Shown in pieces: positions 44,197 through 53,150 of a stretch of DNA of 58,145 nucleotides. The position numbers and the translations under genes were made by a program. The notes below the pieces were generated by a model. It saw only the letters and a program-made list of their open reading frames with translations, was not told where the DNA came from and ran no database searches. Where the stretch lies: contig JBGPYB010000006.1 in NCBI GenBank assembly GCA_041493035.1, positions 1 through 58,145 on the forward strand. The letters run 5' to 3'. This stretch comes from JBGPYB01 sp041493035 (GTDB taxonomy: Bacteria > Acidobacteriota > Vicinamibacteria > Fen-336). Position 1 is the stretch's first letter. Each line of letters opens with the position of its first letter.

Positions 44197-45099
44197 ATGC
44201 CACGGATCATCGAAGCCGTTCCGAACATCAGTGAGGGACGAAGACCCGGGATCGTCAGCGAGGCCGTTGACGCCTTGAAGCGCGGCGCGGGCGTCCGGGT
44301 CCTGGACGTCCAGTCGGACAAGGACCACAACCGAAGCGTCCTCACGTTGGTCGGGGATGAAGCTGGGCTCGAGGAGGCGATCCTTGGTCTCTTCGAGGTC
44401 GCGGTCGCCCGCATCGACCTCAGGTCTCATCAAGGAGAGCATCCACGCCTCGGGGCGGTGGACGTCGTCCCGTTCATCCCGATCGAGGGGGCGTCAATGG
44501 TCGACTGCGTGGCCCTCGCCCGAAGAGTGGCAGCGGCGGCGGCCGAGAGGTTTGGCGTGCCCATCTTTCTTTATGAGGACGCCGCGACGTCCCCTCATCG
44601 GCGGAACCTCGAGGATGTTCGCCGCGGCCAGTTCGAGGGACTCACGATGAAGATGAAGGATCCTCTCTGGGCTCCCGACTTCGGTCCCGCAGCGCCTCAC
44701 CCCTCGGCAGGAGCGACGGTGGTGGGCGCGCGGATGCCCCTCATCGCGTACAACATCAACCTCGGCACCGCCGACGTCGAGGTCGCGAAGCGGATCGCCA
44801 AGGCGATCCGTCACAGCAGCGGCGGCTACCGGTTCGTGAAGGCCATGGGGCTCCTCCTCGAGGAGCGCAAGGTCGCCCAGGTCTCCATCAACATGACCGA
44901 CTTCAAGAGGACGCCCCTTCATCGGGTCTTCGAAACCGTTCGCACGGAGGCCGAGCGCTACGGCGTGCGGGTCATCGGGAGCGAAGTCGTGGGCCTGGTC
45001 CCGTCGGAAGCGCTTCTCGACGCTGCCGATCACTTCCTCCGCCTCGAAGGATTCGACGCCTCACAGGTCCTGGAGCGGAAGATCAGGGAGACCGAGTAG
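44197..45099 (+). CDS. ftcD: Glutamate formiminotransferase
   Basis: A 300-residue enzyme that moves the formimino group from N-formimino-glutamate to tetrahydrofolate at the end of histidine breakdown. The family start EAVPNISEGRRPGIV is clear, followed by DKDHNRSVLTLVG, DLRSHQGEHPRLGAVDVVPF and YNINLGTADVEVAKRIAKAI. It lacks the cyclodeaminase half of the vertebrate enzyme, as is normal in bacteria. GATACT at 44185-44190 would place the transcript start on the ATG itself, so a leaderless mRNA is possible. The 3' end overlaps the convergent methyltransferase by 17 bases. No hut genes are near. Confidence 0.92.
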   Translation: MPRIIEAVPNISEGRRPGIVSEAVDALKRGAGVRVLDVQSDKDHNRSVLTLVGDEAGLEEAILGLFEVAVARIDLRSHQGEHPRLGAVDVVPFIPIEGASMVDCVALARRVAAAAAERFGVPIFLYEDAATSPHRRNLEDVRRGQFEGLTMKMKDPLWAPDFGPAAPHPSAGATVVGARMPLIAYNINLGTADVEVAKRIAKAIRHSSGGYRFVKAMGLLLEERKVAQVSINMTDFKRTPLHRVFETVRTEAERYGVRVIGSEVVGLVPSEALLDAADHFLRLEGFDASQVLERKIRETE

Positions 45100-45844
45100 C
45101 GAGCCGCCAGCAGATCGCAACGGTCTCGTAGCGCAGCTCGACCATGCCGGCGCTCTCGTGGCGCTCGAAGAGCGACGACAGGGCCCGCTCGAAGCCGGCG
45201 TGATCTGCGACGCCGTGGATGACGTACGAGCTGGAGTTGACCCGGCCGAGGAACCCCTCGTGATCGAGGCGCTGCGCCAAGGGGAAGACCGCCTCCCGCG
45301 AGTCCGCGACGTCTGGAGCAATCTTGATCTTTTCTTTCGTCTGCTCGTGGCTCTCGATCACCGCGTACTCCTGGCTCCAGTGGCGGAGGAGCGCGTCGTA
45401 CTCCTCCATGAACGCCCCTTGGAGCGCGCGGATGTTCCAAAAGGCCGCCGACCAACAACCGGGGCGGAGGATGCGGCCGAGTTCCCGGAGAGTGGCGGGG
45501 ATGTCGAACCAGTGGAATGCCTGCGCCGCGATCGCGAGGTCGACGCTCCGGACGCCGAGGCCTGTCGCCGCGGCCTCGCCGCGGATATAGCAGGCTCCCC
45601 CGGAGCTGCGGGCCTTCGCGAGCATCTCCTCGTTGGGGTCGATCCCCACCACGTCGAGGCCGCGCTGGGCGAAGAGGCGTGTCGCGATTCCCGTGCCGCA
45701 GCCGATGTCGGCCACGGTTGCGGGTGGCGCCGCGCCAGCCGTGTGGAGGATCCAGTCGACGAGCCCGGCGGGATAGGACGGCCGATACCGGGCGTACACG
45801 TCGGCCACGGCGCTGAAGCGACGGCGGGGGTCGCTCTCCGTCAC
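45083..45844 (-). CDS. Class I SAM-dependent methyltransferase
   Basis: A 253-residue protein with the methyltransferase motifs I (VADIGCGTGIATRLFAQRG), post-I (VVGIDPNEEML) and IV (LAIAAQAFHWFD). The RFSAVADVYARYRPSYP opening is typical of the UbiE/YafE-like group. The substrate is not evident. The GTG at 45844 gives a GTGA overlap with the NtrX-type gene, so I preferred it to the longer frame reaching 45964. It is the last gene of the NtrY-NtrX unit. Confidence 0.85.
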   Translation of the reverse strand: MTESDPRRRFSAVADVYARYRPSYPAGLVDWILHTAGAAPPATVADIGCGTGIATRLFAQRGLDVVGIDPNEEMLAKARSSGGACYIRGEAAATGLGVRSVDLAIAAQAFHWFDIPATLRELGRILRPGCWSAAFWNIRALQGAFMEEYDALLRHWSQEYAVIESHEQTKEKIKIAPDVADSREAVFPLAQRLDHEGFLGRVNSSSYVIHGVADHAGFERALSSLFERHESAGMVELRYETVAICWRLATRSP

Positions 45845-47238
45845 GGTTGCTCTGTCGGCTCGCCTTTCCGTGAGGGTATGAGCCCGTAGCCTTTCATCTT
45901 GCGGTAGAGGTTCGAGCGCTCCACCTGGAGCGCCTCGGCCGTGCGGCTCATGTTTCCCCCGCACTCCTGGTACTTCTTCCGGATATACCGCTTCTCGAAA
46001 TCCTCTCGCGCCTCGGCCAGCGAGGGAAAGTCGGAGAGAACTGCCGCGGCGGCGCCATCACCGGCTGGAACCAGGGCCCCGACAAGCGGCGCGGGCAGGT
46101 GCCGGGCCTCGATAAGGTCTCCCGGGGTCATGATGACCAGCCGCTCGATGATGTTGCGCAGCTCACGAACGTTGCCCGGCCACGGGAGCGCCGTCAATAG
46201 GTCGAGGGCTTCGGGGGCGAGCTCCTTGGCGCGCTTCCCGTATTCCTCGGAGAACTCCGCAATGAAGTGGCGCGCCAGCGGAGGAATGTCTTCTCGTCGC
46301 TCCCGGAGCGGCGGCACCTCGAAGGGGATCACGTTGAGGCGGAAGTAGAGGTCTTCTCGAAAAGCCCCTTTCCGGATCTCTTCGTCGAGATGCTTGTTGG
46401 TGGCGGCGATGACCCGCACGTCTACCGTGACGGACGCCGTTCCGCCCACGGGTTCGATCTTCTGCTCCTGAAGTACACGCAGCACCTTGGCCTGCGTCTT
46501 CAAGGTCATGTCCCCGACTTCGTCGAGGAAGAGAGTGCCTCCGTCGGCGACCTCGAACTTCCCCTTCTTGGCCGTGAGTGCCCCCGTAAAGGCTCCCCGG
46601 GTGTGACCGAAGAGCTCGCTCTCGATCAACTCCTCGGGGATCGCCGCGCAGTTCACTTCGACGAAGGGACCCTGCGCCCGCAGAGAGAGGTGATGGATGT
46701 TCCGGGCCACCAGCTCCTTCCCCGTGCCGTTCTCGCCGAAGATCAGGACACGCCCGTTGGATGGGGCCGCCTGGGCGATCTGGCCGCGCAGCTCGCGGAT
46801 ACCCGCGCTCTCCCCCACCATGACCCAGCGATGCTCGACCTGCCGCTTGAGGGCGCGGTTCTCCGCCTCGAGACGGCGCTGCCGCAACGCGTTCTTGACG
46901 ACGAGGAGGGTCTTCTCGAGGGAGAGGGGCTTCTCGACGAAGTCCTGGGCCCCCACGCGCACCGCTTTGACCGCCGTCTCGATGCTCCCGTGCCCCGACA
47001 TCACGACGACGGGGACATCGGAATCCAGTGCGCGGACTCGCGTCAGGGTCTCGATGCCATCCATCTTGGGGAGCCAGACGTCGAGAAGAAGCAGGTCGTA
47101 GCGCCGGCCTTCGAGGGCGATGAGACACGCCTCTCCGCTTTCCACGGCGTCGACCAGATAACCCTCGTCGCCCAGGATCCCGGTGAGGGACGTCCGAACG
47201 CCCGCCTCGTCGTCGACGACCAGAATCGATTCACGCAT
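45841..47238 (-). CDS. ntrX: Sigma-54-dependent response regulator, NtrX type
   Basis: A 465-residue activator. The receiver has acceptor D53 (LLLLDVWLPKMD). The AAA+ domain has Walker A GENGTGKELVARNIH, the sigma-54 contact GAFTGA within GHTRGAFTGALTAKKG, and Walker B LFLDEVGDM. The Fis-type HTH is at the C-terminus (CGGNMSRTAEALQVERSNLY). The ATG at 47238 is one codon after a TTG at the frame start. It pairs with the NtrY-like kinase nine bases upstream. In other bacteria NtrYX responds to nitrogen, redox state or envelope conditions. Confidence 0.93.
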   Translation of the reverse strand: MRESILVVDDEAGVRTSLTGILGDEGYLVDAVESGEACLIALEGRRYDLLLLDVWLPKMDGIETLTRVRALDSDVPVVVMSGHGSIETAVKAVRVGAQDFVEKPLSLEKTLLVVKNALRQRRLEAENRALKRQVEHRWVMVGESAGIRELRGQIAQAAPSNGRVLIFGENGTGKELVARNIHHLSLRAQGPFVEVNCAAIPEELIESELFGHTRGAFTGALTAKKGKFEVADGGTLFLDEVGDMTLKTQAKVLRVLQEQKIEPVGGTASVTVDVRVIAATNKHLDEEIRKGAFREDLYFRLNVIPFEVPPLRERREDIPPLARHFIAEFSEEYGKRAKELAPEALDLLTALPWPGNVRELRNIIERLVIMTPGDLIEARHLPAPLVGALVPAGDGAAAAVLSDFPSLAEAREDFEKRYIRKKYQECGGNMSRTAEALQVERSNLYRKMKGYGLIPSRKGEPTEQP

Positions 47239-47247
47239 CAAATGGCC

Positions 47248-49443
47248 TCACGCTGGCAGATCCACGACGAACCTCGCTCCCCGCGGCGCATTCTCCTCGA
47301 CGCGGATGGTCCCCTGGTGCTCCTGGACGATGCGGCTCACGATCGCCAGGCCGAGACCGCTCCCTCGCTTCTTCGTGGAGAAGCTCGGAACGAAGAGCCG
47401 GTCGCGGTCCTCCGCGGCGATGCCGGGGCCGTCGTCGGCGATGACCATTCGGACGCGCCCCAGGGGACGATCGTACTCTGTGGCGATCGACACGGTCCCC
47501 CTCTTGGCCACGGCTTCGATGGCGTTGTCCACGAGGTTGATGACGACGCGCTTCATCTGCTCGCCGTCGATACGGAGCGACGGGACGTCCAGGGCGAATC
47601 GCCGTTCGAAGGCGACGCCGGCGAAGAGCCCATCGTAGAGCGAAAGCGTCTCTTCGATGACCTCCTGAAGCGACCCTGGCGCGAGGTTGACCGCCGGAAG
47701 CCGAGCAAACTGCGCAAACTCGTCCACGAGGTTCTTGAGCGCGTCGACCTCCTGGACGATGGCGTTCGTGCACTCCGCCATGACCCTCTCGAAGTCGGGG
47801 GACGACTTCAGGTAAGCCTTGCGGATGCGCTGGGCCGAGAGCTGTATCGGCGTGAGGGGATTCTTGATCTCATGGGCCAGCTTCCGGGCCACCTCTCCCC
47901 ACGCTGCTACCTTCTGGGCGCGCATCAAGGGCGTCAGGTCGTCGACGATGATCACCGCTCCGGGAGGGAGGCCCGCGGGCCCGGGGAGAGGCACCATCGT
48001 CACGGCCAGGTGGCGGTCGCGCCCACGAGAAGGGATCTGTACCTCTCGTTCCTGCCGGGTGGTCCTCCCCGAGAGAAGGCGCTCCGCCAAAGCGAAGATC
48101 TCGCCCCGTCCCGGTCCTGTCATCACTTCGCCGAGGCGGCGCCAGACGGCCTCGGCATCGATGTCGAGGAGGCGACAGGCCGCGGCATTGAGCGCCGTGA
48201 CCGTCCCTTCGGCATCAACGACCAGGACTCCGGTACCCACTGTCTCCAGAACCGTCTCCATCAACCGGCGGCGTTCCTCGAGCTCCTGGTTCTTGCGTGT
48301 GAGGCCGCTCCGGCTGTGCTCCACCTGTTCTTCGCTCCGCGCAAGGCGCTCCGACATCCGGTTGAAGGAGGCGATGAGCGCCGTGAATTCGTCGTTGCCC
48401 GTGGAGAAATCGACTCGAACGCCCCTCTCCCCCGCGGCAATGCGTTCGGCCCCTTCGGCCACGAGTCGTAACGGAGCGGTGATGCGCCGCGCCAGGTACA
48501 GGGAGAGCCAGACGGCCCCGAAGAGGATGAGGAGCGCGGGGAAGAAGTAGAGCGAAAGGTAGACGGCCTTGATCGGATCCCGGAAGGCCTCCGTCTTACG
48601 GAACTTCAGGTAGCGATCCTGGACCTCGCGGGCTTCGGCCGCGACCGCGCCGGGCAAGAGCGTCGAAACGAGGACGGCGCCGACGACGGGCCCCGATGCT
48701 GCGCGGACCGGCACCGCCACCCGCACCCATTCCCCTCCGGCGAACGGAAGCGAAGAGGTCGTCTCGCGCCCGGCGAGGGCGGCCTCGGCCAGCGATTCCG
48801 CGGAGGCCGCCGCGTCCGGGGGCGATGGAAGCCGGGAGTTGACTACAGCGAGAACCTCCCCCTCCCGCGAGAGGACGTTCACCATGTCGATGCGCATCTC
48901 CCCCGCCCGCGCTTCCACGATGCGGCGGAGGCGTCCCTGGCCGCGCGGCTCGAGGAGCCCGCGGGTCTCGATTTCGCGGGCCAGGACCGACGCGCTCATC
49001 CGGCTCCTGTCGGCCGCCGCCTGACGGAGCGCCGTCCCGAGCGCCTGGGAGGAGGAGAGGATGCGCTCCACGTCGACGTTGAACCAACGATCCACCGTCT
49101 GCTGAATCAGGTCGCTCCCGACGACGAGAAGGAGCAGCGCCGGGGCGACCGCCATCAGAAGGAAGACGAGGACAAGCCGCAGACGGAAGCGTGCGCCGAG
49201 AACCCCGCGGCGTCTCTCGAGAAGGACCCGCACGAGGTTGCGGCCGAGGACGAAGAGCAGCCCCAGCAGGAGGGTGAGGTTGAGGACGGTGAGGCCGTAG
49301 AGCAGCACCGAGGCCAGGAAGTCCGGAGAAAAATCGCGACTCTTCCGGAGCAGGACCTCCACGACGAGGAGTAGCCCCAGGACACCCGCGATCGACGCGA
49401 GGACGAGACGCGTGTTGTTCCGGAACGGGCGTCGGGCGGGCAC
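47248..49443 (-). CDS. ntrY: Membrane sensor histidine kinase, NtrY type
   Basis: A 731-residue kinase. Three N-terminal spans (LVLASIAGVLGLLLVVEVLL, LYGLTVLNLTLLLGLLFVLG, LVLVFLLMAVAPALLLLVVG) lead to a periplasmic sensor, and a fourth span lies near 290-315. HAMP (ITAPLRLVAEGAERIAAGE), PAS (GTGVLVVDAEGTVTALNAAA), HisKA with H524 (KLAHEIKNPLTPIQLSA) and HATPase (NLVDNAIEAV, DDGPGI, GSGLGLAIV) follow. This is the full NtrY layout. The start is GTG, with a promoter just upstream on the minus strand. Confidence 0.93.
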   Translation of the reverse strand: MPARRPFRNNTRLVLASIAGVLGLLLVVEVLLRKSRDFSPDFLASVLLYGLTVLNLTLLLGLLFVLGRNLVRVLLERRRGVLGARFRLRLVLVFLLMAVAPALLLLVVGSDLIQQTVDRWFNVDVERILSSSQALGTALRQAAADRSRMSASVLAREIETRGLLEPRGQGRLRRIVEARAGEMRIDMVNVLSREGEVLAVVNSRLPSPPDAAASAESLAEAALAGRETTSSLPFAGGEWVRVAVPVRAASGPVVGAVLVSTLLPGAVAAEAREVQDRYLKFRKTEAFRDPIKAVYLSLYFFPALLILFGAVWLSLYLARRITAPLRLVAEGAERIAAGERGVRVDFSTGNDEFTALIASFNRMSERLARSEEQVEHSRSGLTRKNQELEERRRLMETVLETVGTGVLVVDAEGTVTALNAAACRLLDIDAEAVWRRLGEVMTGPGRGEIFALAERLLSGRTTRQEREVQIPSRGRDRHLAVTMVPLPGPAGLPPGAVIIVDDLTPLMRAQKVAAWGEVARKLAHEIKNPLTPIQLSAQRIRKAYLKSSPDFERVMAECTNAIVQEVDALKNLVDEFAQFARLPAVNLAPGSLQEVIEETLSLYDGLFAGVAFERRFALDVPSLRIDGEQMKRVVINLVDNAIEAVAKRGTVSIATEYDRPLGRVRMVIADDGPGIAAEDRDRLFVPSFSTKKRGSGLGLAIVSRIVQEHQGTIRVEENAPRGARFVVDLPA

Positions 49444-49453
49444 GGGATCTCAC

Positions 49454-49482
49454 ATTGTAGCGTGGCGGCCACACTCGCCCAA
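49454..49482 (-). promoter_or_regulatory. Candidate promoter for ntrY-ntrX
   Basis: TTGGGC (49477-49482) and TACAAT (49454-49459) are spaced by 17 bases on the minus strand. The expected start, near 49447, lies only about four bases before the GTG at 49443, so the mRNA may be almost leaderless. Confidence 0.5.
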
Positions 49483-49488
49483 GTGGCG

Positions 49489-49517
49489 TTGACCGGCGTT
49501 CCGCGGCGTGGTAAGAC
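49489..49517 (+). promoter_or_regulatory. Candidate promoter for the VWA-FHA gene
   Basis: TTGACC (49489-49494) and TAAGAC (49512-49517) are spaced by 17 bases. The predicted start, near 49524, lies upstream of AAGGAG (49537-49542). It is divergent from the ntrY promoter. Confidence 0.5.
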
Positions 49518-49542
49518 AGCTAGTCCATTGGAAAACAAGGAG

Positions 49543-50847
49543 ATGCAGCGGCGGCTCATGCTGGGAATCGTGGCCTTTGCGGCCGCGGGCGCAATCGGCG
49601 GGCGGCCTGTTGCCGCCGCTGCCGCTGGGCCCCCCGTGGTCGTGGCTCTGGCACTCGATACCTCCGGGAGCGTCGGAGAAGAGGACTTGGCGCGAACGCG
49701 GGAACTGGCTCTAGGAATCCTCGGCAGCCTCCCGCCGACGAGCGAGGTCGCGGTCTTGACGTTCGACGACCAGTCGCGGCTCGTACAGCCCCGGACCACC
49801 CAACCGGCCGAGGTTCGGAAGGCTCTCAACCAGGCGAAGATCGCCGGCCGATACACGGCGCTCTACGATGCCCTTTACGATGCGAGCCGGTACCTGCGCG
49901 ATGCGCCCGCGGCGCGCAAAGCCATCGTTCTCGTCACCGACGGCAAAGACGAGAACAGCTCCCTGAATCTGGAGGACGGTCTCCGCGTGGCGGAGGAGAA
50001 CGGGATCCCCGTCTACGCGGTCGGGGTCGGCCACGTGGAGGAGCGCATCCTCCGGAGGATTGCGAAGCTCACGGGCGGGGAATACCTTCTCGCGACCGAG
50101 GCCCACGGTCCCGCGCTGGCCGCGAAGATCCTCGAGCGCCCTCTCCCGTCGACCGCACCTTCGGCACCGCCGCCCTCGGCGCCACCGGTCTCGGCTCCAA
50201 TCGCGAATCCGTCCCCTGCCGCGGCCCGGCCTTCGTCGGCTGAGCCGCAGCGGTCCCCGCTCCTGCTTTGGGCCGCGCTCGTGGGCGGCCTGATCGTGGC
50301 CGGGGCTCTCGCCTGGCTGGCGCTCGGACGCGCCAAACCGGCGCCGCGCTGCCCTCGCTGCAACCGCGTCCTCGCGACTCCTTTCTCGGAATGCCCCTTC
50401 TGTGCCGCGGAAGAGGCCCTGTCCGGCTCCTCGGCCGAAACCCCGCTTACGGAGAGCGCGCTCTCGGAAACCGTCGTGGCGCGCCTCAGCTCCACGGAGG
50501 AGTACCTCGAGAAGACGATCACCCTTCAGGAGAAGCCGATCCTCCTCGTCACCGCCGGCGCCAGCCTGGGGCAGGTCTTCAATCTCAGCCTCGAGAGCGT
50601 CACCTCGATCGGCCGGGCGAAGGCCAACGACATCGTCCTCGAGGACGTCGCGATCTCCAGCCAACACTGCCGGATCCGCCCGGAGAACGGGCTCTTCATG
50701 GTTCACGACCTCAGGAGCACCAACGGAACGTTCCTCAACGAGCGCAAGGTCACCCGCGCTCAGCTCAACTCGGGGGACGTCTTGAAGGTCGGAGAGACGA
50801 GCCTGCAGTTCCGCATGGACCAGAAGCGAGGCTCCTCGCCCTCCTGA
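49543..50847 (+). CDS. Exported VWA domain linked through the membrane to zinc ribbon and FHA
   Basis: A 434-residue protein. A signal peptide (LMLGIVAFAAAGAIGGRPVA) is followed by a von Willebrand A domain (about 33-205) with an intact metal site: DTSGS at D39, Thr in RYTALYD, and Asp in LVTDGKDE. A Pro/Ala-rich stretch and one membrane span (about 237-260, LLLWAALVGGLIVAGALAWL) come next. Then come a zinc ribbon (C270; CPRCNRV, ECPFC) and a C-terminal FHA domain (VTSIGRAKANDIV, ISSQHCRI, LRSTNGTFLNER). AAGGAG lies directly against the ATG at 49543; the ATG at 49558 is an alternative start. The topology suggests an outside ligand sensor that talks to phosphothreonine signalling inside. Confidence 0.8.
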   Translation: MQRRLMLGIVAFAAAGAIGGRPVAAAAAGPPVVVALALDTSGSVGEEDLARTRELALGILGSLPPTSEVAVLTFDDQSRLVQPRTTQPAEVRKALNQAKIAGRYTALYDALYDASRYLRDAPAARKAIVLVTDGKDENSSLNLEDGLRVAEENGIPVYAVGVGHVEERILRRIAKLTGGEYLLATEAHGPALAAKILERPLPSTAPSAPPPSAPPVSAPIANPSPAAARPSSAEPQRSPLLLWAALVGGLIVAGALAWLALGRAKPAPRCPRCNRVLATPFSECPFCAAEEALSGSSAETPLTESALSETVVARLSSTEEYLEKTITLQEKPILLVTAGASLGQVFNLSLESVTSIGRAKANDIVLEDVAISSQHCRIRPENGLFMVHDLRSTNGTFLNERKVTRAQLNSGDVLKVGETSLQFRMDQKRGSSPS

Positions 50848-50898
50848 GAACCTGACCGTCACATCGCTGGGTCCGATCCTCCGGACGCCGGGCGCCGG

Positions 50899-51357
50899 CT
50901 ACTCCCGGGTCTCGAGCAGCCCCTTGAGCGTCGCCATGAACTGGTCGACGTCCTTGAAGTCCCGGTAGACCGAAGCGAACCGCACGAAAGCCACCTTGTC
51001 GAGTTCACGCAGGCGCTCCATGAGGTATTCGCCGATCTGCTGGCTCGGGACCTCGCGATCGGGACTCTCCTGGACCATGGCCTCCACCCGCTCGACGACG
51101 AGCTCGAGGCTCTTGATGGGAACGGGGCGCTTTTCGCAGGCCCGCATCAGCCCCGCGAGGACCTTCTCGCGGTCGAAGCGCTCGCGACGGCCGTCCTTCT
51201 TGACCACCAGGTGCGGGATCTGATCGATCCGTTCGTAGGACGTGAAGCGCTTCCCGCAGGAGAGACACTCACGGCGGCGCCGGATGACATCGCCTTCCTT
51301 GCTTTCGCGCGAGTCGACGACCTTGTCTTCGAGATGGGTGCAGAACGGGCACTTCAT
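50899..51357 (-). CDS. nrdR: Transcriptional repressor NrdR
   Basis: A 152-residue repressor of ribonucleotide reductase genes. The zinc ribbon is MKCPFCTHLEDKVVDSRESK with RRECLSCGKRFTSYERI. The ATP-cone follows (VVKKDGRRERFDREKVLAGL). The family always starts at this MKCPFC segment, so the open frame running to 52203 is not the gene. The ATG overlaps the stop of the flippase-like gene as ATGA. No nrd gene is in the window. Confidence 0.96.
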   Translation of the reverse strand: MKCPFCTHLEDKVVDSRESKEGDVIRRRRECLSCGKRFTSYERIDQIPHLVVKKDGRRERFDREKVLAGLMRACEKRPVPIKSLELVVERVEAMVQESPDREVPSQQIGEYLMERLRELDKVAFVRFASVYRDFKDVDQFMATLKGLLETRE

Positions 51358-52439
51358 CGTTCGCCCTCCTTGTCGGTCATGTCGGCGACGCGGCCGAGAG
51401 TCAGGCCCTCGCTCGGAAGGAGCGCAAGGCCTCCGACGAGCACCGGAAGATTCGAGAGCGCGTGCATCGCGATGCCGGCGGCGGCGGCGGTGCCTTTCTC
51501 GATGCCAAACGCCTGGGTAAGCGCCAGGAGGAACGCCTCGTGAAATCCCCCCACCATGCCCGGAGTCGGGACGGCGACGCCCACCGTGAGGAAGGCCATG
51601 ATCAAGAACGAGGCGCGGAGCGGCAGGGCGATGCCAAAGGCGCGGTTGTTGAGGTAGATCGACGTACCGATGGCCAGCCAGACGAGAACCGACTGGGCGA
51701 GAATCGCGACGAGGTGCATCGGCGGCGCCTGAAGCACACCCAATCCCTCGCCGAACGCCCGCAGCAGCGCGCTCAGGGGACGTCCGAGCGTCTCCGGCAA
51801 CCGCGCGAGAAGACGATCGAAGACGGCCGTGGCCTTCTCGGCGTGGACGTGGAAGGCGAAAAGCACGCCGAGGACGCCCAAGGAGCCGAGCACCGCCAGC
51901 CCGCCAGCGGCCTTCAAGACACCGATGAGCGGGCCGCGGGTCTGGGCCGCGGGCATCGGAAGCACGTAGAGGTAGAGGAAGAAGAGGCTCAGAACGGTGA
52001 TGAGGTCGAGGAGCCGCTCGAGGATGATCGTGGCGAAGCCGGCCGAGGTGCTGACGGCATGGCGACGCGACACGAGGTAGGGGCGAACGACTTCTCCGGC
52101 CCGAGGCACAACCAGGCCCGTCATGAAACCCACGAGGGTAGCCGAGAAGAGGTGCGGAAAGGGGACCCGCGCCAGCGGCGCGAGAAGGTAGCCCCAACGC
52201 CAAGCACGGAAGAGGTATACGAACACCGTGGAGAGGAGGACGAGGGCCAGGTCCGTCCGATCCGCGGAACGCATCGCCTGCGCGACTTCACGCCAGGCCA
52301 GGCCGCGGAGAAAGAAGAAGAGAAGGATCGCAGCGACCAGCCCGCCGACGGCCAGTCGCCAGGCACGGTCAGCCTTCACCAGGCGGTCCCAAAGCCGCGC
52401 AACACGTTGCTCCTCATAGACTTGATCGAGACGCGGCAC
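51354..52439 (-). CDS. UPF0104 / flippase-like integral membrane protein
   Basis: A 361-residue protein with about eight membrane segments in the lysylphosphatidylglycerol synthase transmembrane (UPF0104) family. Typical segments are AVGGLVAAILLFFFLRGLAW, VFVYLFRAWRWGYLLAPLAR, LVGFMTGLVVPRAGEVVRPY and AVPTPGMVGGFHEAFLLALT. Members flip or present lipids, but the substrate here is unknown. No synthase domain is attached. The only near start is GTG at 52439. Confidence 0.85.
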   Translation of the reverse strand: MPRLDQVYEEQRVARLWDRLVKADRAWRLAVGGLVAAILLFFFLRGLAWREVAQAMRSADRTDLALVLLSTVFVYLFRAWRWGYLLAPLARVPFPHLFSATLVGFMTGLVVPRAGEVVRPYLVSRRHAVSTSAGFATIILERLLDLITVLSLFFLYLYVLPMPAAQTRGPLIGVLKAAGGLAVLGSLGVLGVLFAFHVHAEKATAVFDRLLARLPETLGRPLSALLRAFGEGLGVLQAPPMHLVAILAQSVLVWLAIGTSIYLNNRAFGIALPLRASFLIMAFLTVGVAVPTPGMVGGFHEAFLLALTQAFGIEKGTAAAAGIAMHALSNLPVLVGGLALLPSEGLTLGRVADMTDKEGER

Positions 52440-52478
52440 TCTACTACAATGCCGGCTCGGACGTCAAACCAAGCCGCA

Positions 52479-52549
52479 GGTGCCCGAAGGGGGCACCGCC
52501 TTGAAAAACTGAACTGACGGCGTGCCATCGCCGTTTCAGCCGATGAGAC
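52479..52549 (+). other. Cluster of three inverted repeats in the sigma-factor leader
   Basis: GGTGCCC/GGGCACC (52479-52485 and 52491-52497, 7 bp) comes first, then ACGGCG/CGCCGT (52517-52522 and 52529-52534, 6 bp). GTTTCA/TGAGAC (52533-52538 and 52544-52549) has one G-U pair. The last two share two bases, so they compete slightly. They lie in the 135-base gap between the divergent flippase-like gene and the sigma factor. They could be a structured leader or operators; I match them to no known riboswitch. Confidence 0.4.
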
Positions 52550-52574
52550 GCGAGGCTCGGAGACGACCAAGGCC

Positions 52575-53150
52575 GTGAGCGAAAGCGATAGCGACCTACT
52601 CGACCGATGCCGGCGCGGAGACCAGGCAGCGTGGGGCGATCTGGTCGGTCGCCACACGCGCAAGGTCTTCGGGCTCGCCTATCGCTTCTCAGGCAGGGTC
52701 GACGAAGCCGAAGATCTGACCCAGGAGATTTTCGTGAAGGTCTTTCAGAGCTTGGATTCCTACCGTGAGGCGGAAGGAGCCTTTCCGGGATGGCTCATGA
52801 CGGTGGCGCGGCACCAGGCCATCGACCACTATCGCCGACGTCGAACCGAACGTCTTCGCGGCATCGACGACCCCGCGGCTCTCGAGGAGATGCCCTCGAG
52901 GGAAGAAAGCCCCCTCCGGAGCCTGGAACGGGAGGAACGGGTGAGCCTCGTCCACCGCGGGCTTCGTGCTCTGCCGGGGGATCTCCGGGAGCCACTGATC
53001 CTTTTCGATCTTCAGGGGATCCCCTACGACGAGATCGCCACGACACTGGGGATTCCCCTCGGCACCGTCAAGAGCCGCATCAACAGGGGGCGCATCGAGC
53101 TGGCCAAACGTCTCATGGCGTCGCGCGAAGCGCACCAGGTGCGATCGTGA
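52575..53150 (+). CDS. ECF-type RNA polymerase sigma factor
   Basis: A 191-residue sigma-70 family factor with regions 2 and 4 only. Region 2 shows YRFSGRVDEAEDLTQEIFVK and FPGWLMTVARHQAIDHYRRR. Region 4 shows LPGDLREPLILFDLQGIPYD and TTLGIPLGTVKSRINRGRIE. The GTG start is in frame after the structured leader. Its stop overlaps the start of the anti-sigma gene as GTGA, the usual pairing. Confidence 0.93.
   Translation: MSESDSDLLDRCRRGDQAAWGDLVGRHTRKVFGLAYRFSGRVDEAEDLTQEIFVKVFQSLDSYREAEGAFPGWLMTVARHQAIDHYRRRRTERLRGIDDPAALEEMPSREESPLRSLEREERVSLVHRGLRALPGDLREPLILFDLQGIPYDEIATTLGIPLGTVKSRINRGRIELAKRLMASREAHQVRS

Noticed and set aside
46267..48471. 734-codon plus-strand frame under ntrX-ntrY
   Set aside because: A shadow of strongly biased codons; no motifs, while NtrX and NtrY are complete on the other strand.
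50871..50886. Hairpin GTCCG/CGGAC between the convergent VWA and nrdR genes as a terminator
   Set aside because: Only five base pairs and no U tract; too weak to call.
51358..52203. N-terminal extension of nrdR in the same frame
   Set aside because: NrdR always begins at MKCPFC; the extension overlaps the flippase-like gene, which has real membrane segments.
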